NCBI GenBank assembly: GCA_013364255.1
Contig: CP054936.1
Coordinates: 3,750,853 to 3,814,852, forward strand
Direction of reading: 5' to 3'
Source: Streptomyces seoulensis
GTDB lineage: Bacteria; Actinomycetota; Actinomycetes; Streptomycetales; Streptomycetaceae
Length of the DNA stretch: 64,000 nucleotides
The stretch's first letter is position 1; each line of letters starts with the position of its first letter. A program made the position numbers and the translations under genes. This document shows, in pieces, positions 16,174-25,760 of this stretch. The notes beneath the pieces are model-generated. The model saw only the letters and a program-made list of their open reading frames with translations, ran no database searches and was not told the origin of the DNA.

Positions 16174-17502
16174 ATGGCGACTGACGCACGCACCACGGGC
16201 CCAGGCACCCCGCTCCCCCGGTTCCCGGCCGGCTTCCTGTGGGGCGTGTCCACCTCGGCGCACCAGATCGAGGGCGCGGCCGGCGAGCGCGAGCCGTCCG
16301 TGTGGGACGCCTTCGCCGCCGAGCCGGGCCGGATCAAGGACGGCTCGACCGCCGCGGTGGCCTGCGACCACGTCCACCGCCACCAGGAGGACGTGGCCCT
16401 GCTGGCCGGTCTCGGCGTGGACGCCTACCGCTTCTCCGTCTCCTGGCCCCGGGCCGGCTCCCCGGGCGGGCTCGACTTCTACGACCGGCTCGTGGACGAC
16501 CTGTGCGCGGCCGGGGTGCGTCCCGTCCCCACCCTCTTCCACTGGGACCTGCCGGCCCGGCTGGACTGGCGGGAGCGGGACACGGCGGCCCGGTTCGCGC
16601 AGTACGTCTCGACGGTCGCCGAACGGCTGGGCGACCGCGTCACCCAGTGGATCACCCTCAACGAGCCGGCCGAGCACACGCTGCTGGGCCACGCGCTCGG
16701 CGTGCACGCCCCCGGCGAGCGGCTCCTGTTCGACGCGCTGCCGGTCGCCCACCACCAGCTCCTCGCGCACGGGCTCGCGGTGCGGGCGCTGCGCGCCGCC
16801 GGGGCCCGCGACATCGGCGTCGCCAACTCGCACGGCCCGACCTGGCCGGCCTCGCGGGCGGAGGCGGACGTGGCGGCGGCGGACTTCTACGACATGCTGC
16901 TCAACCGCCTCTTCGCCGATCCGCTGCTGCTCGGCGCCTACCCGGCCGGGCTCGGCGAGCTGATGCCGGGCGACGTCGAGGCGGACCTGAGGATCATCGC
17001 GGAGCCGCTGGACTGGTACGGGATCAACTACTACGCCCCCTCGTGCGTCGGCGCCCCGCAGGAGAACGGGAGCGACGTCGGCGGCGTGTCCGTCCCGGCG
17101 GAGCTGCCCTTCTCGCTGCGCGAGATCGAGGGGTACCCGGTCACCGACTTCGGCTGGCCGGTCGTGCCCGAGGGGCTGACGGAGCTGCTGACCGGCTTCC
17201 GCGACCGCTACGGCGACCGCCTCCCGCCGGTCGTCGTCACCGAGAACGGCTGCTCCTACGAGGGCCTGGACGACCAGGCGCGGATCGCCTACCTGGACGG
17301 CCACCTGCGCGCCCTGCACCGGGCCCTGGCGGCGGGCGTGGACGTGCGCGGCTACTTCGTGTGGTCGCTGCTGGACAACTGGGAGTGGGCGGAGGGCTAC
17401 ACCCGCCGCTTCGGCCTGGTCCACGTCGACTACGCGACTCAGCGGCGCACGCCGAAAGCGTCGTACGCGTGGTTCCAGGAGGTGCTGCGGGCGCAGCGGT
17501 GA
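16174..17502 (+). CDS. beta-glucosidase, GH1 family
   Basis: This 442-residue retaining glycosidase of family GH1 cleaves terminal beta-glucosides and related sugars. The N-terminal GH1 signature FLWGVSTSAHQIEGA starts near residue 20. The acid/base Glu is in WITLNEPAEH and the nucleophile Glu in VVVTENGCSYEG. The aglycone-site WSLLDNWEWAEGY is complete. There is no signal peptide, so it is cytoplasmic and acts on imported oligosaccharides such as cellobiose. I reject the TTG at 16138 as start. No sugar transporter or regulator is next to it, so the natural substrate is unclear. Confidence 0.93.
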   Translation: MATDARTTGPGTPLPRFPAGFLWGVSTSAHQIEGAAGEREPSVWDAFAAEPGRIKDGSTAAVACDHVHRHQEDVALLAGLGVDAYRFSVSWPRAGSPGGLDFYDRLVDDLCAAGVRPVPTLFHWDLPARLDWRERDTAARFAQYVSTVAERLGDRVTQWITLNEPAEHTLLGHALGVHAPGERLLFDALPVAHHQLLAHGLAVRALRAAGARDIGVANSHGPTWPASRAEADVAAADFYDMLLNRLFADPLLLGAYPAGLGELMPGDVEADLRIIAEPLDWYGINYYAPSCVGAPQENGSDVGGVSVPAELPFSLREIEGYPVTDFGWPVVPEGLTELLTGFRDRYGDRLPPVVVTENGCSYEGLDDQARIAYLDGHLRALHRALAAGVDVRGYFVWSLLDNWEWAEGYTRRFGLVHVDYATQRRTPKASYAWFQEVLRAQR

Positions 17503-17690
17503 TCCGCCGGCGGGCGGCGACGCGTACGGGCGCGGCGGCCCGCGCCCGCGTGCGCCCGCGTGACCGTGCGGCCGGGCCGCCGAAAAGTCCTACGGCGTTG
17601 TCACTCGCCCGTCGTACCCTGGGAAGCGCGAGGCCGCCCTCAGCTGTGCGGCCGTGACGAGGAGGAATCGCAGGCGTCGAGCGCCGGCCC

Positions 17691-18770
<1,080 letters not shown>

Positions 18771-18782
18771 ACCAGCACGACC

Positions 18783-19280
18783 ATGTCGATCGACGTCAAC
18801 AACGAGTCCGGAACCGAGGTCGACGAGCAGGCGATCCTCGACATCGCCCGCTACGCACTGGCCCGGATGCGCATCCACCCGCTCTCCGAGCTCTCGGTGA
18901 TCGTCGTGGACGCCGACGCGATGGAGCAGCTGCACATCCAGTGGATGGACCTGCCGGGCCCCACGGATGTCATGTCCTTCCCGATGGACGAGCTGCGGCC
19001 GCCGAGCAAGGACGAGGAGGAGCCCCCGCAGGGGCTCCTCGGCGACATCGTGCTGTGCCCGGAGGTCGCCACCAGGCAGGGCGCCGAGGCGCCCACCCAG
19101 CACTCCATGGACGAGGAGCTCCAGCTGCTCACCGTCCACGGGGTGCTGCACCTGCTCGGCTACGACCACGAGGAGCCGGACGAGAAGGCCGAGATGTTCG
19201 GCCTCCAGGCCGCGATCGTGGACGACTGGCGTGCCGAGAAGGGCCTGACCGGCCCCTCCCCGGCGCCCACCGTCTCGTAA
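18783..19280 (+). CDS. ybeY: endoribonuclease YbeY, rRNA maturation factor
   Basis: YbeY is a zinc-dependent RNase needed for 16S rRNA 3' end processing and ribosome quality control. The 165-residue protein carries the zinc motif VHGVLHLLGYDHEEPD and the preceding conserved block TDVMSFPMDE. It ends shortly after WRAEKGL. The gene sits between phoH and a CBS-domain gene with gaps of 12 and 7 bases, the normal arrangement in actinobacteria. Confidence 0.95.
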   Translation: MSIDVNNESGTEVDEQAILDIARYALARMRIHPLSELSVIVVDADAMEQLHIQWMDLPGPTDVMSFPMDELRPPSKDEEEPPQGLLGDIVLCPEVATRQGAEAPTQHSMDEELQLLTVHGVLHLLGYDHEEPDEKAEMFGLQAAIVDDWRAEKGLTGPSPAPTVS

Positions 19281-19287
19281 GCCGCCG

Positions 19288-20601
19288 ATGAGTCCTCAGA
19301 TCGTCGTCGGGGCGGTCGCCCTGGTCGTCGTGGCGTGGCTCGCCGCCTGCGCGGAGGCGGGCCTCGCCCGGATGTCGAGCTTCCGGGCCGAGGAGGCCGC
19401 GAAGTCCGGCCGCCGGGGCGCCGCCAAGCTGGCCCAGGTCGCCGCCGACCCGACCCGCTATCTGAACGTGGCGCTGCTGGTGCGGGTCGCCTGCGAGATG
19501 GCGGCGGCCTCGCTGGTCACGTACGCGTGCCTGGAGGCGTTCGCCGGCACGGCCGAGGCGCTGGCGGTCGCGATCGCGGTCATGGTCCTCGTCTCCTACG
19601 TCGCCGTCGGGGTCTCCCCGCGCACCATCGGCCGCCAGCACCCGCTGAACACGGCGACCGTGGCGGCGTACGTGCTGGTGCCGCTCGCCCGGATCATGGG
19701 GCCGATCCCGTCGCTGCTGATCCTGATCGGCAACGCGCTCACGCCCGGCAAGGGCTTCCGGCGCGGCCCGTTCGCCTCGGAGGCGGAACTGCGGGCGCTG
19801 GTGGACCTCGCCGAGCAGGAGTCGCTGATCGAGGACGAGGAGCGCCGGATGGTGCACTCGGTCTTCGAGCTGGGCGACACCCTGGTGCGGGAGGTCATGG
19901 TGCCGCGCACCGACCTCGTCGTCATCGAGCGGTACAAGACCATCCGGCAGGCCCTCACCCTCGCCCTGCGCTCCGGTTTCTCGCGCATCCCGGTCACCGG
20001 CGAGAGCGAGGACGACGTGGTCGGCATCGTGTACCTGAAGGATCTGGCCCGCCGCACCCACATCAGCCGGGACGCGGAGAACGACCTGGTGTCCACGGCG
20101 ATGCGCCCGGCCGTGTTCGTGCCGGACACCAAGAACGCCGGCGACCTGCTGCGCGAGATGCAGAAGGAGCGCAACCACGTCGCGGTCGTCATCGACGAGT
20201 ACGGCGGCACGGCCGGCGTCGTCACCATCGAGGACATCCTGGAGGAGATCGTCGGGGAGATCACCGACGAGTACGACCGCGAGCTGCCGCCGGTGGAGGA
20301 GCTGGGCGAGGACCGCTACCGCGTCACCGCCCGCCTCGACATCACCGACCTGGGCGAGCTGTACGGCCTGGAGGAGTACGACGACGAGGACGTGGAGACG
20401 GTCGGCGGGCTGCTCGCCAAGGCGCTGGGCCGGGTGCCCATCGCCGGGGCGTCCGCCGCGGTGGAGCTGCCCGACGGGCGGACGCTGCGGCTGACCGCCG
20501 AGGCCGCGGCCGGCCGCCGGAACAAGATCGTGACCGTGCTGGTGGAGCCGGTGCCGGCCGAGCCGGCCGAGGACGCCGACGAGGAGAAGAAGCCGGAGTG
20601 A
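19288..20601 (+). CDS. CNNM/CorC-type membrane protein (DUF21, two CBS domains, CorC_HlyC)
   Basis: The 437-residue protein begins with a DUF21 membrane domain of about 140 residues with hydrophobic segments (VALVVVAWLAACAEA, ALAVAIAVMVLVSYVAVGV, ILILIGNAL-like). Two CBS domains follow (around VMVPRTDLVVIERYKTI and HVAVVIDEYGGTAGVVTIED). It ends with a CorC_HlyC domain. This order is that of the family often annotated as hemolysin, now thought to be divalent cation (magnesium or cobalt) transport or efflux modulators. It is in the phoH-ybeY operon; the following gene overlaps its stop. Confidence 0.92.
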   Translation: MSPQIVVGAVALVVVAWLAACAEAGLARMSSFRAEEAAKSGRRGAAKLAQVAADPTRYLNVALLVRVACEMAAASLVTYACLEAFAGTAEALAVAIAVMVLVSYVAVGVSPRTIGRQHPLNTATVAAYVLVPLARIMGPIPSLLILIGNALTPGKGFRRGPFASEAELRALVDLAEQESLIEDEERRMVHSVFELGDTLVREVMVPRTDLVVIERYKTIRQALTLALRSGFSRIPVTGESEDDVVGIVYLKDLARRTHISRDAENDLVSTAMRPAVFVPDTKNAGDLLREMQKERNHVAVVIDEYGGTAGVVTIEDILEEIVGEITDEYDRELPPVEELGEDRYRVTARLDITDLGELYGLEEYDDEDVETVGGLLAKALGRVPIAGASAAVELPDGRTLRLTAEAAAGRRNKIVTVLVEPVPAEPAEDADEEKKPE

Positions 20602-20957
20602 CCCCCCAGGAGCTGCGCGCCCTGTGTCTGTCCTTCAACGCCGTCGTCGAGGACTTCCCCTTCAACCCGGAGACCTCCGTCTTCAAGGTGCGGGGCAAGC
20701 TCTTCGCCCTCACCGCGCTGGACGCCCGGCCCCTGACCGTCAACCTGAAGTGCGACCCGGAGGACGCCGTCCGCCTGCGCGGTGAGCATCCGGGGCTCGT
20801 CGTGCCGGGGTGGCACATGAACAAGCGGCACTGGAACACCGTCACGGTCGACGGCGAGCTCCCGGACCGGCTGGTCCGGGAGCTCGTGGAGGACTCGTAC
20901 GACCTGGTGGTGGCCGGGCTGCCGCGCGCCGAGCGGCTCCGCCTGGACCGGCCCTAG
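20598..20957 (+). CDS. MmcQ/YjbR family DNA-binding-like protein
   Basis: This 119-residue protein of the MmcQ/YjbR (CyaY-like) fold has the core FKVRGKLFALTALD, VNLKCDPEDAVRLR and HMNKRHWNTV. Its function is unknown; family members have been suggested to bind DNA. The GTG start overlaps the TGA of the preceding gene (GTGA), which fixes the start and shows coupling. It is the last gene of the rightward phoH operon and ends convergently with an MFS transporter 15 bases away. Confidence 0.9.
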   Translation: MTPQELRALCLSFNAVVEDFPFNPETSVFKVRGKLFALTALDARPLTVNLKCDPEDAVRLRGEHPGLVVPGWHMNKRHWNTVTVDGELPDRLVRELVEDSYDLVVAGLPRAERLRLDRP

Positions 20958-20972
20958 GGTTTCTCAAGCGGC

Positions 20973-22400
20973 TCAGGCCGTCCGGCGGGTGCGCAGGCCC
21001 AGACCGATCAGGGCCGCCGCCACGAGGACGATCACCGCGTCCAGGCCGAGGACGGTGTGCACGCCCGCCATCAGGTCGTCGGAGGTGGTGGCCAGCACGC
21101 CCAGCAGCGGGATGCCGACCGTGATGCCGACCTGCTGGGTGGAGGTGACCAGGCCGGTGGCCAGGCCCTGTTCCTCGTCGGGCACGCCCGAGGTGACGGT
21201 CAGGCCGTAGGAGATGATCGCGCCCAGGTGGCACATGCTGGCCAGCGAGACGGCGGCGGTGGCCAGCCACACCGACCAGCCGTGGGTGTCGAGGCCGAGC
21301 AGCGCGGCGACCAGCGCGCCCTGTCCGGCCAGCGAGGCCACCAGCGTGCGGCGGGCGCCGAAGCGGCCGATGACCTTCGCGGCGAAGGAGCCGGCGACCG
21401 CCGACAGGACGCCCTGGACGCCGAAGACCAGCCCGGTCCGGAAGGCCGACAGGTGCAGGATCTCCTGGAGGTACAGGGTCAGGGCGAAGACGACCGTCGA
21501 CATCATCGAGAAGGTGACCAGTCCGCCCAGGTTGCCCCAGGCCACCGTGCGGCGGCGCAGCATCGGCAGCGAGACCAGGGGCGCCGTGCTGCGATACTCG
21601 ACGACCACGAAGGCGGTCAGCAGGGCGAGTCCGGCGGCCAGCGTGACCAGGACGTCGGCGCGGCCGAAGCCGTGGTCGGCGGCGGTGGACAGGGCGTAGA
21701 TCAGCGACAGCAGGCCGCCGGTGACGGTGACCGCGCCGGGCACGTCGAGGCGGGGGCGCTGGGGGGTGCGGGACTCGGGCAGCAGGCCCGGGGCGAGCGG
21801 CAGCACGATCAGCGCGAACACGGTGAGCAGCGCCATGGTGGAGCGCCAGCCGAGGGCGTCGGTGAGGACGCCGCCGGCGACCATGCCGACCGTGAAGCCC
21901 AGCGACAGCAGCGTGCCCGAGATGCCGAGGGCCCGGTCGCGGGCGGGGCCCTCGGGGAAGGTGGTGGTCAGCAGCGACATACCGGTCGGCACGATCGCCG
22001 CCGCGCCCAGGCCCTGAAGGGCCCGGCCGGTCAGGAAGGACGCCGGGTCCCAGGCGAGGGTGGCCAGCAGGGAGGCGGCGCCGAACAGGGCGAGGCCGGT
22101 GAGGAAGAGCTTGCGGCGGCCGTACAGGTCGCCGATCCGGCCGAACAGCAGCAGGAAGCCGCCGGAGGGCAGCGCGAACGCGGTGACCGCCCACTGGAGT
22201 CCGGCCCGGCTCATGCCGAGGTCGGCGCCGAGTTCGGGGAGCGCCACGTTGAGGACGGAGAAGTCCAGGGCGACCATGAACTGGGCCGCGCACAGGACGA
22301 ACAGGACCAGTCTGTCGCGCGTCGACAGCCGCGGGGCGCCGAGCGGTTCGGGCTCCCGGACGGGAGGGGTGCTGGATGAGGTGGTGGTGTCGATCGCCAT
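20973..22400 (-). CDS. MFS drug transporter, DHA2-like
   Basis: The 475-residue membrane protein is a major facilitator of the multidrug efflux type. Motif A is GRIGDLYGRRKLFLTG in the loop after helix 2. ALDFSVLNVALPELG near residue 45 is the signature of the EmrB/QacA (DHA2) group. Twelve to fourteen hydrophobic helices can be read. It probably exports hydrophobic compounds with proton exchange. It is divergent from a helix-turn-helix regulator with an 88-bp gap holding a palindrome, the usual layout for regulated efflux. The substrate is unknown. Confidence 0.9.
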   Translation of the reverse strand: MAIDTTTSSSTPPVREPEPLGAPRLSTRDRLVLFVLCAAQFMVALDFSVLNVALPELGADLGMSRAGLQWAVTAFALPSGGFLLLFGRIGDLYGRRKLFLTGLALFGAASLLATLAWDPASFLTGRALQGLGAAAIVPTGMSLLTTTFPEGPARDRALGISGTLLSLGFTVGMVAGGVLTDALGWRSTMALLTVFALIVLPLAPGLLPESRTPQRPRLDVPGAVTVTGGLLSLIYALSTAADHGFGRADVLVTLAAGLALLTAFVVVEYRSTAPLVSLPMLRRRTVAWGNLGGLVTFSMMSTVVFALTLYLQEILHLSAFRTGLVFGVQGVLSAVAGSFAAKVIGRFGARRTLVASLAGQGALVAALLGLDTHGWSVWLATAAVSLASMCHLGAIISYGLTVTSGVPDEEQGLATGLVTSTQQVGITVGIPLLGVLATTSDDLMAGVHTVLGLDAVIVLVAAALIGLGLRTRRTA

Positions 22401-22448
22401 GGCAAGGAGCTTCCTGCGATCGGAACAGCCGTGGGGAGTCGCAACTTA

Positions 22449-22468
22449 TGGTGGTGGTGCCACCACCA
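22449..22468. promoter_or_regulatory. palindromic operator between efflux pump and regulator
   Basis: TGGTGGTGG-TG-CCACCACCA is a perfect inverted repeat with 9-bp arms, located in the divergent gap between the MFS gene and the XRE-type regulator. It is a good candidate binding site for that regulator. Confidence 0.55.
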
Positions 22469-22488
22469 GACAGTGCGAAGGGGGAGTC

Positions 22489-23367
22489 GTGCGCGAGGCG
22501 GACGCTTTCAAGAGTCATCGGCTGCGGGAGCTGCGCGAGTTCCTGATGAGCCGGCGGGCCCGGGTGAGTCCGGCCGAGGCGGGGCTGCCGGCGGGCGGCG
22601 CCCGGCGGCGCACGCCGGGCCTGCGGCGCGAGGAGGTCGCGGTCCTCGCCGGGGTGGGCGTGTCCTGGTACCAGTGGCTGGAGCAGGGCCGGGACATCTC
22701 GGTGTCGCCGCAGGTCCTGGACGCGGTGGGCAGGGTGCTCAGGCTCAGCGACGCCGAGCGGCGCCATCTGTACCTGCTGGCCGGGCTGAACCCGCCCACG
22801 CCCGAAGTGCCGCCGGGGAAGCGGGACATGTGCGACGGGCTGCGGCGGCTGATCGACACCTGGATGCCGTATCCGGCGCACATCATGGACATCTACTACA
22901 ACTGCGTGATGTACAACGACGCCGCCGCGATGGTGCTGGGCATGCGGTCGGACATCACGCAGAACTGTCTCATCGACTTCTTCACCGACCCGCTGTACCG
23001 CTCGCGCTCCAAGAGCTGGGAGCGCAACGCGCGCACGGTGGTCGCGCAGTTCCGGGCCGCGTGCGCCGCCCGCCCCGACGACGAGGGCTTCCAGGCGGTG
23101 CTGTCGCAGGTCTCCGAGGCCAGCGAGGAGTTCACCGCCCTGTGGCGGGAGCGGGACATCGAGGACCACGGGCAGATCCGCAAGGAGCTGGAGCATCCGC
23201 TGGTGGGGCTGCTGTGCGTGGAGTCGACGGCGATGAGGGTGCCGGCCCGCCCGGACCTGATGGTCGTGCTGCACACCCCGCTGGACGAGGCGAACACCGC
23301 GGCGAAGATGGAGTGGCTGGCCTCCCCGGAGGGCCGGCGCGGGGCGATGTACCCGGTGGCGGGCTGA
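22489..23367 (+). CDS. XRE-family regulator with MmyB-like ligand domain
   Basis: The 292-residue protein has an N-terminal helix-turn-helix (GLRREEVAVLAGVGVSWYQWLEQGRD near residues 40-65). It continues with a MmyB-type C-terminal domain (MDIYYNCVMYNDAAAMVLG and later HPLVGLLCVEST), thought to bind fatty acid-like ligands through a PAS-like fold. Streptomyces has many such proteins, usually next to the oxidoreductase or transporter gene they control. The GTG start has AAGGGGGAG directly upstream. It is probably the repressor of the divergent MFS gene. Confidence 0.9.
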   Translation: MREADAFKSHRLRELREFLMSRRARVSPAEAGLPAGGARRRTPGLRREEVAVLAGVGVSWYQWLEQGRDISVSPQVLDAVGRVLRLSDAERRHLYLLAGLNPPTPEVPPGKRDMCDGLRRLIDTWMPYPAHIMDIYYNCVMYNDAAAMVLGMRSDITQNCLIDFFTDPLYRSRSKSWERNARTVVAQFRAACAARPDDEGFQAVLSQVSEASEEFTALWRERDIEDHGQIRKELEHPLVGLLCVESTAMRVPARPDLMVVLHTPLDEANTAAKMEWLASPEGRRGAMYPVAG

Positions 23368-23467
23368 GCGGGGGCGAGGGTCCGGCGGCGGGCCGGGCCG
23401 GTGCGCGGCGGCCGGCGGGGGCGGCTCCCGCTGCCGGCCGGCCGGTACGGCTCCGTATGCTCGGATC

Positions 23468-23824
23468 ATGACCGACAGCAACGGGCTCGACCCCGAGGAC
23501 CGCAAGATCGTCACCCTGGCCCGCTCGGTGCGGGCCCGCAACGGCGTGCCGGAGGGCGCGGCCGTACGGGACGAGACGGGCCGCACGTACGCCGCCGGGT
23601 CCGTGCACCTGGCCTCGCTGAAGCTGAGCGCCCTGCGGACGGCGGTGGCGATGGCGGTGGCGTCCGGCGCGACGTCGCTGGAGGCGGCGGCGGTGGTCGG
23701 CGAGGCGGAGGGGATCGCGCCCGAGGACCTGGCCGCGGTGGGCGATCTGGGCGGGGCCGGGACGCCGGTGCTGCTGGCGGGGCCGGACGGAGCCGTACGG
23801 CTGACCGAGCGGGCCGGGCGGTAG
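23468..23824 (+). CDS. cytidine deaminase-like protein lacking the zinc ligands
   Basis: The 118-residue protein aligns by eye with small cytidine deaminases: AAVRDETGRTYAAGSVHLASLKLSALRTAVAMAV matches the region that normally reads vEnas...CAErtAi. The CAE motif is replaced by SAL and there is no PCxxC pair, so the catalytic zinc site is absent. It sits near era, where cytidine deaminase genes usually lie. It may be a degenerate or non-catalytic member. A -10-like TATGCT lies six bases before the ATG, and no ribosome binding site is seen. Confidence 0.75.
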   Translation: MTDSNGLDPEDRKIVTLARSVRARNGVPEGAAVRDETGRTYAAGSVHLASLKLSALRTAVAMAVASGATSLEAAAVVGEAEGIAPEDLAAVGDLGGAGTPVLLAGPDGAVRLTERAGR

Positions 23825-23855
23825 CGAAGTCCTTCCGCGGGCGGGTCCCGGCGGC

Positions 23856-24194
23856 TCAGAGGGCGTCGGGGCCGCGTTCGCCGGTGCGGACCCGTACGAC
23901 CGTCTCGACGGGCACCGCCCACACCTTGCCGTCGCCGATCTTCCCGGTCTGCGCGGCGCGCACCACGGCGTCGATGACGGCGTCCGCGTCGGCGTCCTCG
24001 ACGACCACCTCGATGCGCACCTTGGGCACCAGGTCGACCCGGTACTCGGCGCCGCGGTACACCTCCGTGTGCCCGCGCTGGCGGCCGTACCCGCTCGCCT
24101 CGGTCACGGTCAGCCCTTGCACGCCCAGTTCCTGGAGCGCGGTCTTCACCTCGTCGAGGCGGTGCGGCTTGATGATCGCGGTGATGAGCTTCAT
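23856..24194 (-). CDS. glnK: PII nitrogen regulatory protein
   Basis: PII proteins sense ATP/ADP and 2-oxoglutarate and gate the ammonium channel. The 112-residue protein has the N-terminal strand MKLITAIIKPHRLDEVK and a T-loop with the modifiable Tyr in VYRGAEYRVD. The nucleotide loop is TGKIGDGKVWAVPVE. Its ATG overlaps the amtB stop (ATGA). With amtB this gives the usual amtB-glnK pair. No glnD follows, so the modifying enzyme must be elsewhere or absent for this copy. Confidence 0.95.
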   Translation of the reverse strand: MKLITAIIKPHRLDEVKTALQELGVQGLTVTEASGYGRQRGHTEVYRGAEYRVDLVPKVRIEVVVEDADADAVIDAVVRAAQTGKIGDGKVWAVPVETVVRVRTGERGPDAL

Positions 24195-25582
24195 GCCTGG
24201 GTCTTGGCCTTCTGGGCGGAGGAGAGGGCGGGGGACGCGCCGACCGGGGCGCCGTGCCCCAGGACTCCGTGATCGTAGGCCGTCTCGGCGTGCACCGTAA
24301 GGTCAAGGCCGGTGTGCTCGTGCTCCTCGTCGGCGCGCAGGCCCATGACCCGGTCGAGCAGCTTGCCGAGCCCGTACGTCACGGTGAAGGCGTACGCCCC
24401 CACGGCGGCCACCGCGAGCAGCTGCCGGCCGAGCGGGGCGAGTCCGCCGCCGTAGAGGAGTCCTTCGGGGCCGCCGGTCATCGCGCGTTCGGCGAACAGG
24501 CCGATGAGCACGGTGCCGATGACGCCGCCGACCAGGTGGACGCCGACGACGTCGAGGGAGTCGTCGTAGTTCAGCTTGAACTTCCAGCTCACGGCGACGG
24601 AGCAGACGGCGCCCGCGGCGAGGCCGACGACCAGCGCGCCGAGCAGGGAGACGGCGCCGCAGGACGGGGTGACGGCGACCAGGCCGGCGACCGCGCCGGA
24701 GGCGGCGCCGAGCGTCGTCGGATGGCCGTCGCGCCGGTGTTCCACGAACAGCCAGCCGAGCAGTCCGGTGCAGCCGGCGGCGAGCGTGTTGAGGAAGGCC
24801 GCGGCGGCCAGGCCGGTCGCGCCCATCGCGGAGCCCGCGTTGAAGCCGAACCAGCCGAACCAGAGCAGTCCGGCGCCGAGCATCACCATGGGCAGGTTGT
24901 GCGGGCGCATGGCGTCCTTCTTGAAGCCCAGGCGCGGGCCGAGCACCAGGCACAGGGCGAGGCCGGAGGCGCCGGAGGTGATCTCCACGGGCAGTCCGCC
25001 GGCGAAGTCGAGCGCGCCGAGGTCATGGCCGATCCAGCCGCCCGGGCCCCACACCCAGTGGGCGACGGGGACGTATACGACGAGCGCCCACAGGGGCACG
25101 AAGACCAGCCAGGCGCCGAACTTCGCCCGGTCGGCGATCGCGCCGCTGATCAGCGCGGCGGTGATGATCGCGAAGGTGAGCTGGAAGGTGGCGAACAGGA
25201 GGGTGGGGACGGTGCCGTGCACGGAGGCGGGGCCGATGCCGGCGAGGCCGGCCTGGTGCAGGCCGCCGATGAGTCCGGCCGCCGTGTCGTCGCCGAAGGC
25301 GAGGGAGTAGCCGCAGGCCAGCCAGACGACGGTGACCAGGGCGATCGACACGAAGCTCATCATGAGCATGTTGAGGACGCTCTTGGTGCGCACCATGCCG
25401 CCGTAGAAGAGGGCGAGGCCCGGGGTCATCAGCAGCACCAGCGCGGTCGCGGCGAGCAGCCAGGCGGTGTCGCCGGTGTCGATGCGGGAGCCGGCGGCCG
25501 CCAGCTGGAGGGCGTGCGCGCAGGGTGCGGCTCGGACGGCGGGTACGGCTTGGGCGGCGGCGGCCAGGGTGACGGGCTCCAC
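24191..25582 (-). CDS. amtB: ammonium transporter
   Basis: The 463-residue channel moves ammonium across the membrane and is closed by PII. Eleven hydrophobic helices are visible, starting with WLLAATALVLLMTPGLALFYGGMV. The pore His pair is present in VPVAHWVWGPGGW and DVVGVHLVGGVIG. The GTG at 25582 follows GAGGAG by ten bases. The open frame runs much further upstream, but that part reads through the divergent era region and is not real. A four-site GlnR-like box lies 50-87 bases upstream. Confidence 0.94.
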   Translation of the reverse strand: MEPVTLAAAAQAVPAVRAAPCAHALQLAAAGSRIDTGDTAWLLAATALVLLMTPGLALFYGGMVRTKSVLNMLMMSFVSIALVTVVWLACGYSLAFGDDTAAGLIGGLHQAGLAGIGPASVHGTVPTLLFATFQLTFAIITAALISGAIADRAKFGAWLVFVPLWALVVYVPVAHWVWGPGGWIGHDLGALDFAGGLPVEITSGASGLALCLVLGPRLGFKKDAMRPHNLPMVMLGAGLLWFGWFGFNAGSAMGATGLAAAAFLNTLAAGCTGLLGWLFVEHRRDGHPTTLGAASGAVAGLVAVTPSCGAVSLLGALVVGLAAGAVCSVAVSWKFKLNYDDSLDVVGVHLVGGVIGTVLIGLFAERAMTGGPEGLLYGGGLAPLGRQLLAVAAVGAYAFTVTYGLGKLLDRVMGLRADEEHEHTGLDLTVHAETAYDHGVLGHGAPVGASPALSSAQKAKTQA

Positions 25583-25631
25583 GGGCGGCGTCTCCTCGCT
25601 GTGGGGGCTCGTCAGAGGGTCACCGGTACGC

Positions 25632-25669
25632 GTTTCCGGTCGCGTACGGGTGTGTTTCGGTGACGTTTC
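25632..25669 (-). promoter_or_regulatory. candidate GlnR box upstream of amtB-glnK
   Basis: On the minus strand the pentamers GAAAC, GAAAC, GTACG and GAAAC occur with starts exactly 11 bases apart (each separated by six bases). This fits the alternating GTNAC-n6-GAAAC pattern known for the nitrogen regulator GlnR, with the first half-site atypical. The position 50-87 bases before the amtB start suits nitrogen-limited activation. Confidence 0.6.
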
Positions 25670-25760
25670 GTGTCCCGCCGGGGGTTTCCGGGAGCCGGCC
25701 GGGGGCCGGCCGGCGGGCGGGCGTGCGTGGCGGTCCCGTCGATCAGGGACAATGGGCGCC

